From an uncultured Ureaplasma sp. (GTDB taxonomy: Bacteria > Bacillota_I > Bacilli_A > Mycoplasmatales > Mycoplasmoidaceae), in NCBI GenBank assembly GCA_910589685.1, contig CAJUTA010000027.1, positions 1 through 5,550 of the forward strand: DNA of 5,550 bases. Reading direction: 5' to 3'. The notes beneath the pieces were generated by a model, which was given only the letters and a program-made list of their open reading frames with translations, did not search any database and was not told the origin of the DNA. The first letter of the stretch is position 1, and each line of letters opens with the position of its first letter. Of this stretch, positions 1 to 5,550 are shown piece after piece. The translations under genes were made by a program, and so were the position numbers.

Positions 1-215
1 CAATCATTGAATTTTTTATTAATTAAGTATTGCTTGATTCATGGTTTTAAATTAAAGTAATTCATAATAATATATCTGATAAATTTATAAAGTTTTCAAA
101 ATAATTTTACTCTAATAATTTTTGAATAATTGTTATGAATTCAAAAAATAGGAAATATTTATTTTAATTCTTAATTTTCAAGAATTAATTAAAGTGAATA
201 AAATTTATAAACAAT
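1..215. other. AT-rich stretch without a recognisable gene
   Basis: This stretch lies downstream of the tRNA operon terminator. It is extremely AT-rich, with stop codons (TAA/TAG) close together, and I see no coding region with a start and ribosome binding site, even with TGA read as Trp. The only structure is a 9-bp perfect inverted repeat (164-172 with 180-188, 7-base loop), made almost wholly of A and T and without a following T-run. Such repeats are expected by chance at this composition. The left end could carry the last few codons of a gene lying outside the window, but nothing supports that. Confidence 0.6.
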
Positions 216-245
216 AAAAAAACCACCAATTATAAAACTAGTGGT
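216..245 (-). terminator. Terminator of the tRNA-Ile/tRNA-Ala operon
   Basis: Read on the minus strand, ACCACTAGTT (245-236) pairs with AATTGGTGGT (231-222) in a 10-bp stem that includes two G-U pairs. The loop is TTAT, and a run of T (221-216) follows directly. It starts 15 bases after the CCA end of tRNA-Ala, which fits a rho-independent terminator for the tRNA transcript. The GC content of the stem is high against its surroundings. Confidence 0.85.
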
Positions 246-260
246 AGTACTATTTTAAAA

Positions 261-336
261 TGGTGGAGGCTATGGGAGTCAAACCCACGACCTTCTGAGT
301 GCAAATCAGATGCTCTATCAACTGAGCTAAGCCCCC
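261..336 (-). tRNA. tRNA-Ala, anticodon UGC
   Basis: This is a 76-nt tRNA with an encoded CCA end. The acceptor arm starts GGGGGCT and closes with AGCCTCC, followed by the discriminator A and CCA. Base 3 is G and base 70 is T, giving the G3-U70 wobble pair that is the main identity element for alanyl-tRNA synthetase. The anticodon stem TCTGA/TCAGA holds the loop TTTGCAC with anticodon TGC. The D-arm (AGCTCAGTTGATAGAGC) and the T-loop region (GTGGGTTTGACTCCCAT) are standard. It follows tRNA-Ile by 6 bases on the same transcript. With a U at the wobble position, this tRNA could read all four GCN codons, as is common in mollicutes. Confidence 0.97.
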
Positions 337-342
337 AAAATA

Positions 343-419
343 TGGTGGAAGTAAGTGGGCTCGAACCACCGACCTCACCCTTATCAGGGGTGTGCTCTAA
401 CCAACTGAGCTATACTTCC
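343..419 (-). tRNA. tRNA-Ile, anticodon GAU
   Basis: This is a 77-nt tRNA with an encoded CCA end. Acceptor arm GGAAGTA pairs with TACTTCC, followed by A and CCA. The anticodon stem CACCC/GGGTG holds the loop CTGATAA, so the anticodon is GAT, which reads AUC and AUU. The D-arm (AGCTCAGTTGGTTAGAGC) and T-arm (GTGGTTCGAGCCCAC) are canonical. It is the first gene of a two-tRNA operon, with tRNA-Ala 6 bases downstream. Ile(GAU)-Ala(UGC) is the same pair found in the 16S-23S spacer of many bacteria. Here no rRNA flanks it: upstream are a promoter and the terminator of an unrelated unit. Confidence 0.97.
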
Positions 420-434
420 AATAAACACTTAATA

Positions 435-463
435 ATTATACATAAAAATTATGTTTTCAACAA
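435..463 (-). promoter_or_regulatory. Promoter of the tRNA-Ile/tRNA-Ala operon
   Basis: On the minus strand, TTGTTG (463-458) and a consensus TATAAT (440-435) are separated by exactly 17 bases. The expected transcription start is near 428, about 9 bases before the first base of mature tRNA-Ile. This is the sigma-70 type promoter used by mollicutes, with a perfect -10. The rest of the 420-524 gap holds only AT-rich sequence. Confidence 0.75.
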
Positions 464-524
464 TAATTAACAAATTCATAAATATTTTTCTTATTTTCTT
501 TAAAATATATTTTAATTTATAAAT

Positions 525-551
525 AAAAAAATAGATATTTTTCAATATCCA
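525..551 (-). terminator. Terminator after the membrane protein gene
   Basis: On the minus strand, TGGATATT (551-544) pairs with AATATCTA (539-532) in an 8-bp stem with one G-U pair. The loop is GAAA, a GNRA-type tetraloop, and seven T residues (531-525) follow. It begins 9 bases after the stop codon of the membrane protein gene, which fits a rho-independent terminator ending the lipoprotein/membrane protein unit. Confidence 0.8.
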
Positions 552-560
552 CTTATTATT

Positions 561-1232
561 TTATTTTAAATTTGTATTCAAATTATTTCTTATAAAAACA
601 AAATTATTAATTACAGGAATAAATGACATAATTCTTTCTTTTCTTTGTTTATTATCTAGCTGCAATGCAAAGAAAGATTGTTTAACAAATTTATGAAATA
701 AGAAACACATAAGTATAAGAATTAATGGTGTGCAAACCATCGCAACTATATTTGATTGTCATGGTTGAACTTTTAAGTTATTATTAATAATTTCAAAAAT
801 CTCCATTGCAATTCAAATTATTTGTAAAATGGATCAAAAAATATTATTTTTAATTGTTTTATTAAAGTTTTCTGGAACAAATTCGTTTTTGTTACTATTT
901 AAGAATTTAATTAGAATAATTAAAAATCATAAATTAATTATTCACATTAAAACATATTTTTTCTTTGAAATATTTAGTTGTTCGATTATTGATGAATAAT
1001 TATTTTGAATAAGACCAATAATTAGAAGAATAATCATAGGTAAGATTGTTATTAAACTAAGAATACCAATTCCAAATCATATTGCTATTAAATTATTTTT
1101 ATTAATTTGTTTAAATCCACCTGCAAGAAAAAAAGTAATTATTCCAACAACAAACATTACAAATAGAAATTGTATTCATCAAGAAACTAAATATAATTTT
1201 TTTATTTTTTTAATTATGTTCACTATCTTCAT
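561..1232 (-). CDS. Multi-pass membrane protein of unknown function
   Basis: The product is 223 residues when TGA is read as Trp. The frame contains eight TGA codons (residues 18, 19, 52, 97, 102, 133, 140 and 158) and no TGG. Under the standard code it falls apart into pieces. I do not recognise the family. About five hydrophobic segments are visible: residues 15-37, 48-75, 93-111, 131-149 and 161-182. The N-terminus is basic (four Lys in residues 8-12), and a basic linker KQRKER (195-200) precedes a last weakly hydrophobic stretch with the motif SFIPVINN. This fits an integral membrane protein with a cytoplasmic N-terminus. The ATG overlaps the end of the lipoprotein gene by 10 bases in another frame, and I see no good Shine-Dalgarno sequence. 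Translation is therefore probably coupled to the upstream gene, and the two products probably act together. The role is unknown; a transport, immunity or surface-anchoring partner cannot be told apart from sequence alone. Confidence 0.85.
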
Positions 1233-1927
1233 TTTAAATATCTTATTGGAAAAAATCCACCTACAAGAACAATATGTATACCAGATCCATTTTTTATTAC
1301 ATGATTTATAGATTCGGCCATAATTGTTGAAAATTCACCAATAATTTCGCCAATTTTTAAAGCCATATCAACTCATGGTGTCCCAGTATTAACATCAGAT
1401 AAAGTGCCTAATCCTGATAAAAAATTTAATACATTTACAAAACATTTTGCTTCATAATTAGTTAAATATAAATTAGCTCATAAAAAATAATATTTGTATT
1501 TGTATCTAACTAAATTTTCTTGTTTTTCAAATGCATCTAATATCATATTTGTATTGTCTAACAACTTTTCTTTATTAAAATCATCAAGATTATTAAATTG
1601 ATCAACAAGATTTGCTTCATCATTAATTTGGTTTAAATTTAAAATATTTTTAATTTCATCAAATGATTCTTTTCCAAATTTTTCCAAATTATTTATATAT
1701 TGATTTATTTGATTTGTTGATAGATTATTAAATGATTTGCTATTTTCTAAATTTGGATTTGTAAAACCTAAATTTATATTCATATTATCATTTGCATAAT
1801 TTGAGCTTAATTCATTAGTATTATTCGCTTCTTTTTGATAACATGATATTCCAATTGGTGTGATTATTGATGCACTTGCTAGACAAGAGAACAATCCCAA
1901 TCCTAATTTTATTTTGTTACTTTTCAT
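1223..1927 (-). CDS. Putative lipoprotein of unknown function
   Basis: The product is 234 residues, with three TGA-coded Trp (150, 185 and 233); the standard code would stop it after residue 149. The N-terminus has Lys residues at 2, 5 and 7, then a hydrophobic stretch (about 8-27) ending in Gly-Ile-Ser-Cys with Cys29. This fits a mycoplasma lipoprotein signal peptide cleaved before Cys29, with the mature protein anchored on the outer face of the membrane. The lipobox is loose, so the lipoprotein call is likely but not certain. Residues 30-140 are polar and rich in Asn, Asp, Glu and Lys, with likely helices. Residues 150-234 are more hydrophobic, and the end carries the Gly-rich piece GSGIHIVLVGGFFP followed by a basic tail. 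I know of no family match. The start is the ATG at 1927, with a weak AAGAAG 5 bases upstream. The membrane protein gene overlaps its 3' end by 10 bases. Confidence 0.85.
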
Positions 1928-1975
1928 ATATACTTCTTATGTTTATAAAGTATACATTATTGCAATAACACCATT

Positions 1976-2008
1976 ATTATAACTCCATATATATATATAT
2001 ATGTGGAT
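1976..2008 (-). promoter_or_regulatory. Candidate lipoprotein promoter with an (AT)8 spacer
   Basis: On the minus strand, a consensus -10 TATAAT lies at 1981-1976. The only -35-like hexamer that I find upstream is TCCACA (2008-2003; four of six bases match TTGACA). The spacer is 21 bases, longer than the usual 16-18, and 16 of those bases are the (AT)8 run. Transcription would start near 1969 and leave a leader of about 40 bases before the ATG. Loss of two AT units would give a 17-base spacer. The -10 is well supported; the -35 and the switching role are inference. Confidence 0.5.
1987..2002. repeat. (AT)8 dinucleotide repeat
   Basis: Eight uninterrupted AT units are flanked by C on the left and G on the right, making an 18-base perfect palindrome (1986-2003). 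Runs of this kind are prone to slipped-strand length change. It sits 60 bases upstream of the lipoprotein start codon and inside the spacer of the candidate promoter. Confidence 0.95.
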
Positions 2009-2028
2009 AGAAATATTATTAAATAAAT

Positions 2029-2058
2029 AAAAAAACAATGGAATAAACCAATGTTTTT
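2029..2058 (-). terminator. Terminator of the rplM-rpsI operon
   Basis: On the minus strand, AAAAACATTGG (2058-2048) pairs with CCATTGTTTTT (2041-2031) around the loop TTTATT, with one T-T mismatch. A run of T (2035-2029) forms the end of the stem and the tail. It starts 8 bases after the rpsI stop codon. The stem is AT-rich, so its strength is moderate, but both position and polarity fit. Confidence 0.75.
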
Positions 2059-2066
2059 GTTTTGCT

Positions 2067-2459
2067 CTAACGTTTTGTAAATTGTGGAGCACGACGTGCA
2101 CCATACAACCCGAATTTTTTTCGTTCTTTGCGACGCGAATCACGAGTAACTAAACCATAGTGACGTAATGTTTTTTTGAAATCTGCATTTAATTCAATTA
2201 AAGCACGAGCAATTCCTAAACGAATAGCTCCAGCTTGTCCAGTAAATCCGCCACCATAAACACTAACATGTACATCATACATGTTAGCAATTTCAGTTAC
2301 AACTAATGGTTGCATCATGTCTTGAATTACTAGATCATTTGGAAAATATTCTTTTGGTTCTCTTTTGTTTACTAAAATTTTTCCTGTACCTGGTACTAAC
2401 ATTACTTTAGCAACAGAACTTTTACGTCTACCTAAACCTTTATATTCTACTTTTGCCAT
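2067..2459 (-). CDS. rpsI: 30S ribosomal protein S9
   Basis: The product is 130 residues, the same length as S9 of Bacillus subtilis, and starts MAKVEYKGLGRRKSSVAKV. S9 is a primary-to-late binding protein of the 30S head. Its C-terminal tail reaches into the P site and touches the anticodon stem-loop of the tRNA. Family hallmarks visible here are GGGFTGQAGAIRLGIARAL (about residues 69-87) and the basic C-terminus DSRRKERKKFGLYGARRAPQ ending in Thr-Lys-Arg, with the invariant terminal Lys-Arg. It contains no Trp. The start ATG is preceded at 8 bases by TAAGG (2473-2469), which is also the stop codon region of rplM. The two genes are 11 bases apart and co-transcribed, the order found in most bacteria. 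The stop is TAG. Confidence 0.98.
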   Translation of the reverse strand: MAKVEYKGLGRRKSSVAKVMLVPGTGKILVNKREPKEYFPNDLVIQDMMQPLVVTEIANMYDVHVSVYGGGFTGQAGAIRLGIARALIELNADFKKTLRHYGLVTRDSRRKERKKFGLYGARRAPQFTKR

Positions 2460-2470
2460 TTTTATAAACC

Positions 2471-2914
2471 TTAATTGCTAATTTTTAATACTTTTGGATT
2501 TTGTGCTTGATGAGGGTGATTTTCATCAGCATAAATAAACAATTTTTTAATGATTTGACGTGAAAGACGGTTTTGAGGTAACATTCCTTTAACAGAACGA
2601 CGCAATAATTCAACAGGATATTTAGTTAACATTTCTTTCCCATTACGTGTACGTAATCCACCAATATAGTGTGAAGAATTGTATCAGAATTCATTTTCTA
2701 GTTTATTACCAGTTAAACGAAGATTTTTTACATTAGTAACAATAATGTAGTCTCCACCATCAACATTTGGTGTTCATGTTGGTTTGTTTTTACCACGAAG
2801 CATGTTAGCAAGTTTAACAGATAGTCTACCTAATACTAAATCAGTAGCATCGATTAAGTATCAAGTTCTACTTTGTTGTGCCGCTTCTTTTTTAAGCATT
2901 GAACTCTTTTGCAT
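2471..2914 (-). CDS. rplM: 50S ribosomal protein L13
   Basis: The product is 147 residues, close to the usual length of about 145, once TGA is read as Trp at residues 18, 47 and 77. L13 is an early assembly protein of the large subunit that binds 23S rRNA. Recognisable parts are the N-terminal RTWYLIDATDLVLGRLSVKL (16-35), then LRGKNKPTWTPNVDGGDYII (39-58), the SHYIGGLR segment (about 81-88), RSVKGMLPQNRLSRQ (about 106-120), and the conserved C-terminal HPHQAQNP. The start ATG at 2914 has an excellent AAGGAG (2928-2923) with 8-base spacing, and the N-terminal extension before Arg16 is modest. It heads the rplM-rpsI operon. A hairpin in the leader abuts the ribosome binding site. The reading frame is invisible under the standard code because three stops would fall in its first 77 codons. 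Confidence 0.97.
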
Positions 2915-2922
2915 TAGAGTTT

Positions 2923-2953
2923 CTCCTTCAATTAAATTTTTATTTTAATTGGA
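2923..2953 (-). promoter_or_regulatory. rplM leader hairpin next to the ribosome binding site
   Basis: On the minus strand, CAATTAAA (2951-2944) and TTTAATTG (2936-2929) form a perfect 8-bp stem with a 7-base loop. The base after the stem is the first of AAGGAG, the rplM Shine-Dalgarno sequence. The three bases TCC (2953-2951) could also pair with GGA of that site (2926-2924), closing the hairpin over it. Many bacteria control rplM-rpsI by feedback of a ribosomal protein on the leader, so a regulatory role is possible, but I cannot match this structure to a described L13 leader. Confidence 0.4.
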
Positions 2954-2984
2954 CTATAGGAAAATTTTTTGATGTAACTTATTT

Positions 2985-2990
2985 ATTATA
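2985..2990 (-). promoter_or_regulatory. Probable -10 element of the rplM-rpsI promoter
   Basis: A consensus TATAAT lies 70 bases upstream of the rplM ATG, downstream of the rpoC terminator. The -35 is poor: the best choice is TTTAAT (3014-3009) with an 18-base spacer. Mollicute promoters often have a weak -35. Transcription would start near 2978 and give a leader of about 64 bases that includes the hairpin beside the ribosome binding site. Confidence 0.5.
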
Positions 2991-3034
2991 TCTAATAAAA
3001 AATAAAATATTAAATCAATTAAAATATCTTTTAG

Positions 3035-3061
3035 TTTTAGAAATGACAGCTCTTTCTAAAA
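3035..3061. repeat. Perfect inverted repeat between rpoC terminator and rplM promoter
   Basis: TTTTAGAAA (3035-3043) and TTTCTAAAA (3053-3061) are perfect 9-base complements with a 9-base loop. On the minus strand the loop reads GAGCTGTCA, which is unusually GC-rich for this intergenic region. No T-run follows on either strand, so it is not a typical terminator. It lies 3 bases beyond the rpoC terminator hairpin and about 45 bases upstream of the rplM -10. It may be a second 3' hairpin of rpoC, an operator, or chance. Confidence 0.4.
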
Positions 3062-3117
3062 TAAAAAATATGAAATATTTAAACTCTAAGTTTTTAAAGT
3101 TTTATATTTCATATTTT
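3062..3117 (-). terminator. rpoC terminator
   Basis: On the minus strand, AAAATATGAAATAT (3117-3104) and ATATTTCATATTTT (3078-3065) form a perfect 14-bp stem. Above a 1x2 internal loop, AAACTT pairs with GAGTTT to extend the stem by 6 bp. The base of the 3' arm merges into six T residues (3068-3063), followed by A and more T. It begins 50 bases after the rpoC stop codon. It is AT-rich but very long, and is the strongest secondary structure in the window. Confidence 0.8.
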
Positions 3118-3166
3118 AATTTGAATAACTTCTAGTTTTATTTTATTAACTTTGTCAATAAAAGTA

Positions 3167-5550
3167 TTAGTATTCTTTTCTTAACATTTCATCACCATAA
3201 CTAATGATTTCTTCACTAGTTTGTAACCCTGTACCAGCTGGAATTAGGTTACCAAGAATGACATTTTCTTTTAAACCAATAAGATTATCAACTTGTACAC
3301 GAGCAGCTGAATCAGTTAATATTTTCTTTGTATCTTGGAATGAAGCTGCAGATAAGAATGAACCAGATAATGCAGGTGCATTGTCTAGACCATAGATTTT
3401 ATTAGCAATCATTGGCGGAGTTTTATTTTCATTAATCATTGTTTGACAAATTCGTTTGAATTTATTGATATCAATAATTTTACCAACTGATAAGTTTGAA
3501 TCACCAGGATTAACAATGATACCTTTATTAGTCAATTGACGAATAATAACTTCAATGTATTTATCAGCAATTTCAATACCTTGTAAACGGTATACTTTTT
3601 GAACTTCTTTAATTAAGTAAGCATGAACTTTGTTAATTCCCGCTACTTTTAATAATTCATCCATATCAATTGAACCATCTGTTAATTTTGAACCTGGTTC
3701 AACATTACTTCCAACATTAACACGTAATGAACTATCAGCTGGAACTGAATAAATTACTGTATCATTATTATTTTTGATTGTAATATTTGTAATATTATTT
3801 TCTGATTCAATTGCAGTAACAAGACCACTAATTTCACTAATTTTAGCTTTTTCTCATTCTTTAGGTTCAACACAATCAAATAATTGTTTTAAACGTTCAA
3901 AACCTTGAGCAATATTTGATCCGCCAGCAACCCCACCAGTATGGAAAGTACGCATTGTTAATTGTGTACCAGGTTCACCAATTGATTGAGCAGCAATTAC
4001 CCCAATTGCAGTACCATGTTTAATTTCTTTATTTGTAGATAAATCTAATCCGAAACATTTTTGACAAATACCAAATTGTGATTCACAATGTAATGGAGAT
4101 CTTACAGTTACTTCTTTAATACCTAAACCTATAATTTCATTTGCTTTTTCAGCAGTAATTAATTCGTTGGATTTAGCAATAACTTTTCCTTCATGAACAA
4201 CATCAAATAATAATGTTCTACCATAGATTCTGTCATATAAAGGAACAATCAATGTTTTATCTTTAGTATCAACAATATCACTTACTACAATACCACGACG
4301 TGTGTAACAATCTTCATCATTAATAATAATTTCTTGTGTAGTATCAACAAGTTTACGTGTCATATAACCTGATTTCGATGTTTTCATTGCAGTATCAGTC
4401 ATACCTTTACGTGCACCATATGATGAATTGAAATATTCAGATACAGTTAAACCTTCAATAAATGAGTGTTTAATTGGAATTTCAATTGTATCTTTAATTA
4501 CTTTTGAATTATGTTTTTGGTCATAGTTATATGATTTAGACATTAATCCACGCATTCCAGCTAATTGAGTAAAGTTAGATGTATTACCACGAGCACCAGA
4601 ACTTGCCATTACAACAATTGAGTTGTCTTGTAATTCTTTTGATTTTACTAATTCAGTAATATCTTTAGTAACTTTGTCTTTAACATCATTTCATAAACGT
4701 ACAACTTTTGTATAACGTTCATCATCACTTAATCAACCTTTATCAAAATAAGATTTAATTTTTTGAACAGTTTTGTCAGCTTCTTCAAAATATTTATATT
4801 TATCATCATATGCAGGAACATCAAATGCAGAAATTGAAGTAGCACTAATCATTGAATAATAGAATCCTAATGATTTAATTTCATCCATAATTTGTGGAAC
4901 GATTGCTACATCATAAGAATATTTTGCATATAAGCTATTAATGATTGATGACAATGTTTTCTTATCAAAAGATGCAACAGTTGGACGATGTTTGATAATT
5001 TCTTTAAAGTTTTCTCCACGTCTTACAACCATATCTTCATTAATACTATCTAATTCTTTTGGAGAATTAATGTACACAAAATCTTTTGGTAATTTTTCAT
5101 TAAAAATAACTTTACCAGGAGTTGTAATCAAAATTCCTTCCAGTCCTTTTTCTTTGAAACCTTTTTCTGGATAAACATTAGTTGAAATACCAATGATTGA
5201 ATGAATTCCAACTTTCTTTTCATTTAAAGCACGAATAACCTCATTTTGATCAGCAAAAATCATTCCTTCACCGAGACCATCTTTTATTTCTTTAGAAATG
5301 TAATAAATTCCTAAAACCATATCTTGTGTTGGAGCAATAATTGGTTTTCCATCTTTTGGACCAAGAATATGTCAAGAAGCAAGCATAATTGAACGAGCTT
5401 CAGCCACAGCTTCTCTTCCTAATGGAACGTGAACTGCCATTTGGTCACCATCGAAGTCAGCATTAAATGCAGTAGTAACAAGTGGATGTAAACGAATCGC
5501 TTTTCCATCAACCATTTTGACTTCAAAAGATTGAATACCTAAACGGTGAA
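3167..5550 (-). CDS. rpoC: RNA polymerase beta' subunit (C-terminal part; 5' end outside window)
   Basis: The window holds 793 residues of beta', open to the right edge; the N-terminal clamp and first zinc site lie outside. Beta' with beta forms the catalytic cleft of RNA polymerase. Numbering from the first whole codon (5548), the catalytic Mg-binding loop NADFDGDQMAVH is residues 29-40 and the bridge-helix motif SSGARGNTSNFTQLAGMRG starts near 316. The second zinc site is Cys414, Cys488, Cys495 and Cys498. Its spacing (74, 7, 3) is identical to E. coli Cys814/888/895/898. The trigger loop EPGTQLTMRTFHTGG (525-539) keeps the catalytic Met-Arg and His. No large insertion follows the trigger loop, as in Firmicutes and unlike E. 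coli. Four Trp are coded by TGA, so the standard code would show four breaks; the frame is intact. The C-terminus (KIYGLDNAPALSGSFLSAAS, then ENVILGNLIPAGTG) is typical. The stop is TAA, and rplM-rpsI follow as a separate unit. Confidence 0.99.

Noticed and set aside
164..188. 9-bp perfect inverted repeat downstream of the tRNA operon.
   Set aside because: It is nearly pure A/T, with no T-run or neighbouring gene to serve. Repeats of this size are expected by chance at this composition.
343..419. tRNA-Ile with tRNA-Ala suggested a 16S-23S rRNA spacer.
   Set aside because: A promoter lies directly upstream and a terminator directly downstream, and no rRNA sequence is present on either side.
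561..1927. The two overlapping genes could be one gene split by a frameshift.
   Set aside because: The downstream frame has its own ATG, basic N-terminus and membrane segments, the upstream protein has a natural end, and a 10-base overlap is ordinary for coupled genes.
1943..2143. Minus-strand open frame of 66 codons.
   Set aside because: It begins inside rpsI in another frame, crosses the rpsI terminator and the AT repeat, and shows the low-complexity Ile-Tyr run that repeat would give.
2899..3135. Plus-strand open frame of 78 codons.
   Set aside because: It starts with TTG, has no ribosome binding site, and runs antisense across the rplM start, leader and rpoC terminator. The sequence is explained by those features.
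3204..3395. Plus-strand open frame inside rpoC.
   Set aside because: It is antisense to conserved beta' sequence, with no start signals or protein features.
4941..5174. Plus-strand open frame inside rpoC.
   Set aside because: It is antisense to conserved beta' sequence and is a shadow of the real gene.
3167..5550. rpoC appears as several separate pieces with stops, as if a pseudogene or frameshifted.
   Set aside because: All breaks are TGA in one and the same frame, at positions where beta' has Trp (for example RLWNDV), and the catalytic and zinc residues are intact. This is the genetic code, not decay.

Overview
The window comes from an AT-rich mollicute (the Mycoplasma/Spiroplasma/Entomoplasma side of the group) that reads UGA as tryptophan. 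The direct evidence is that rpoC, rplM and two further genes are open only if TGA is sense. In rplM and rpoC these TGA codons fall where the families carry Trp. All 18 Trp codons I count are TGA and none is TGG. Acholeplasmas and phytoplasmas, which use the standard code, are therefore excluded. I cannot name the species.

Every gene lies on the minus strand, so transcription runs from right to left in four short units, each closed by a hairpin terminator. (1) 5550-3167: the C-terminal two thirds of rpoC (RNA polymerase beta'), ending in a strong hairpin at 3065-3117. (2) 2914-2067: rplM-rpsI (ribosomal proteins L13 and S9). It has its own promoter, a hairpin in the leader next to the ribosome binding site, and a terminator at 2029-2058. 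(3) 1927-561: a putative lipoprotein gene overlapping a multi-pass membrane protein gene by 10 bases, with a terminator at 525-551. (4) 419-261: tRNA-Ile(GAU) and tRNA-Ala(UGC), 6 bases apart, with a good promoter and a terminator at 216-245. Positions 1-215 hold no gene that I can see.

Units 1, 2 and 4 are housekeeping functions (transcription and translation). Unit 3 is the accessory part. Its best candidate promoter has a consensus -10 and a weak -35 separated by a 21-base spacer that is mostly an (AT)8 dinucleotide run. This layout resembles slippage-controlled, phase-variable lipoprotein promoters known in mycoplasmas. The two genes of this unit are not recognised by family, and both would be cut into fragments by standard-code gene calling, as would rplM.
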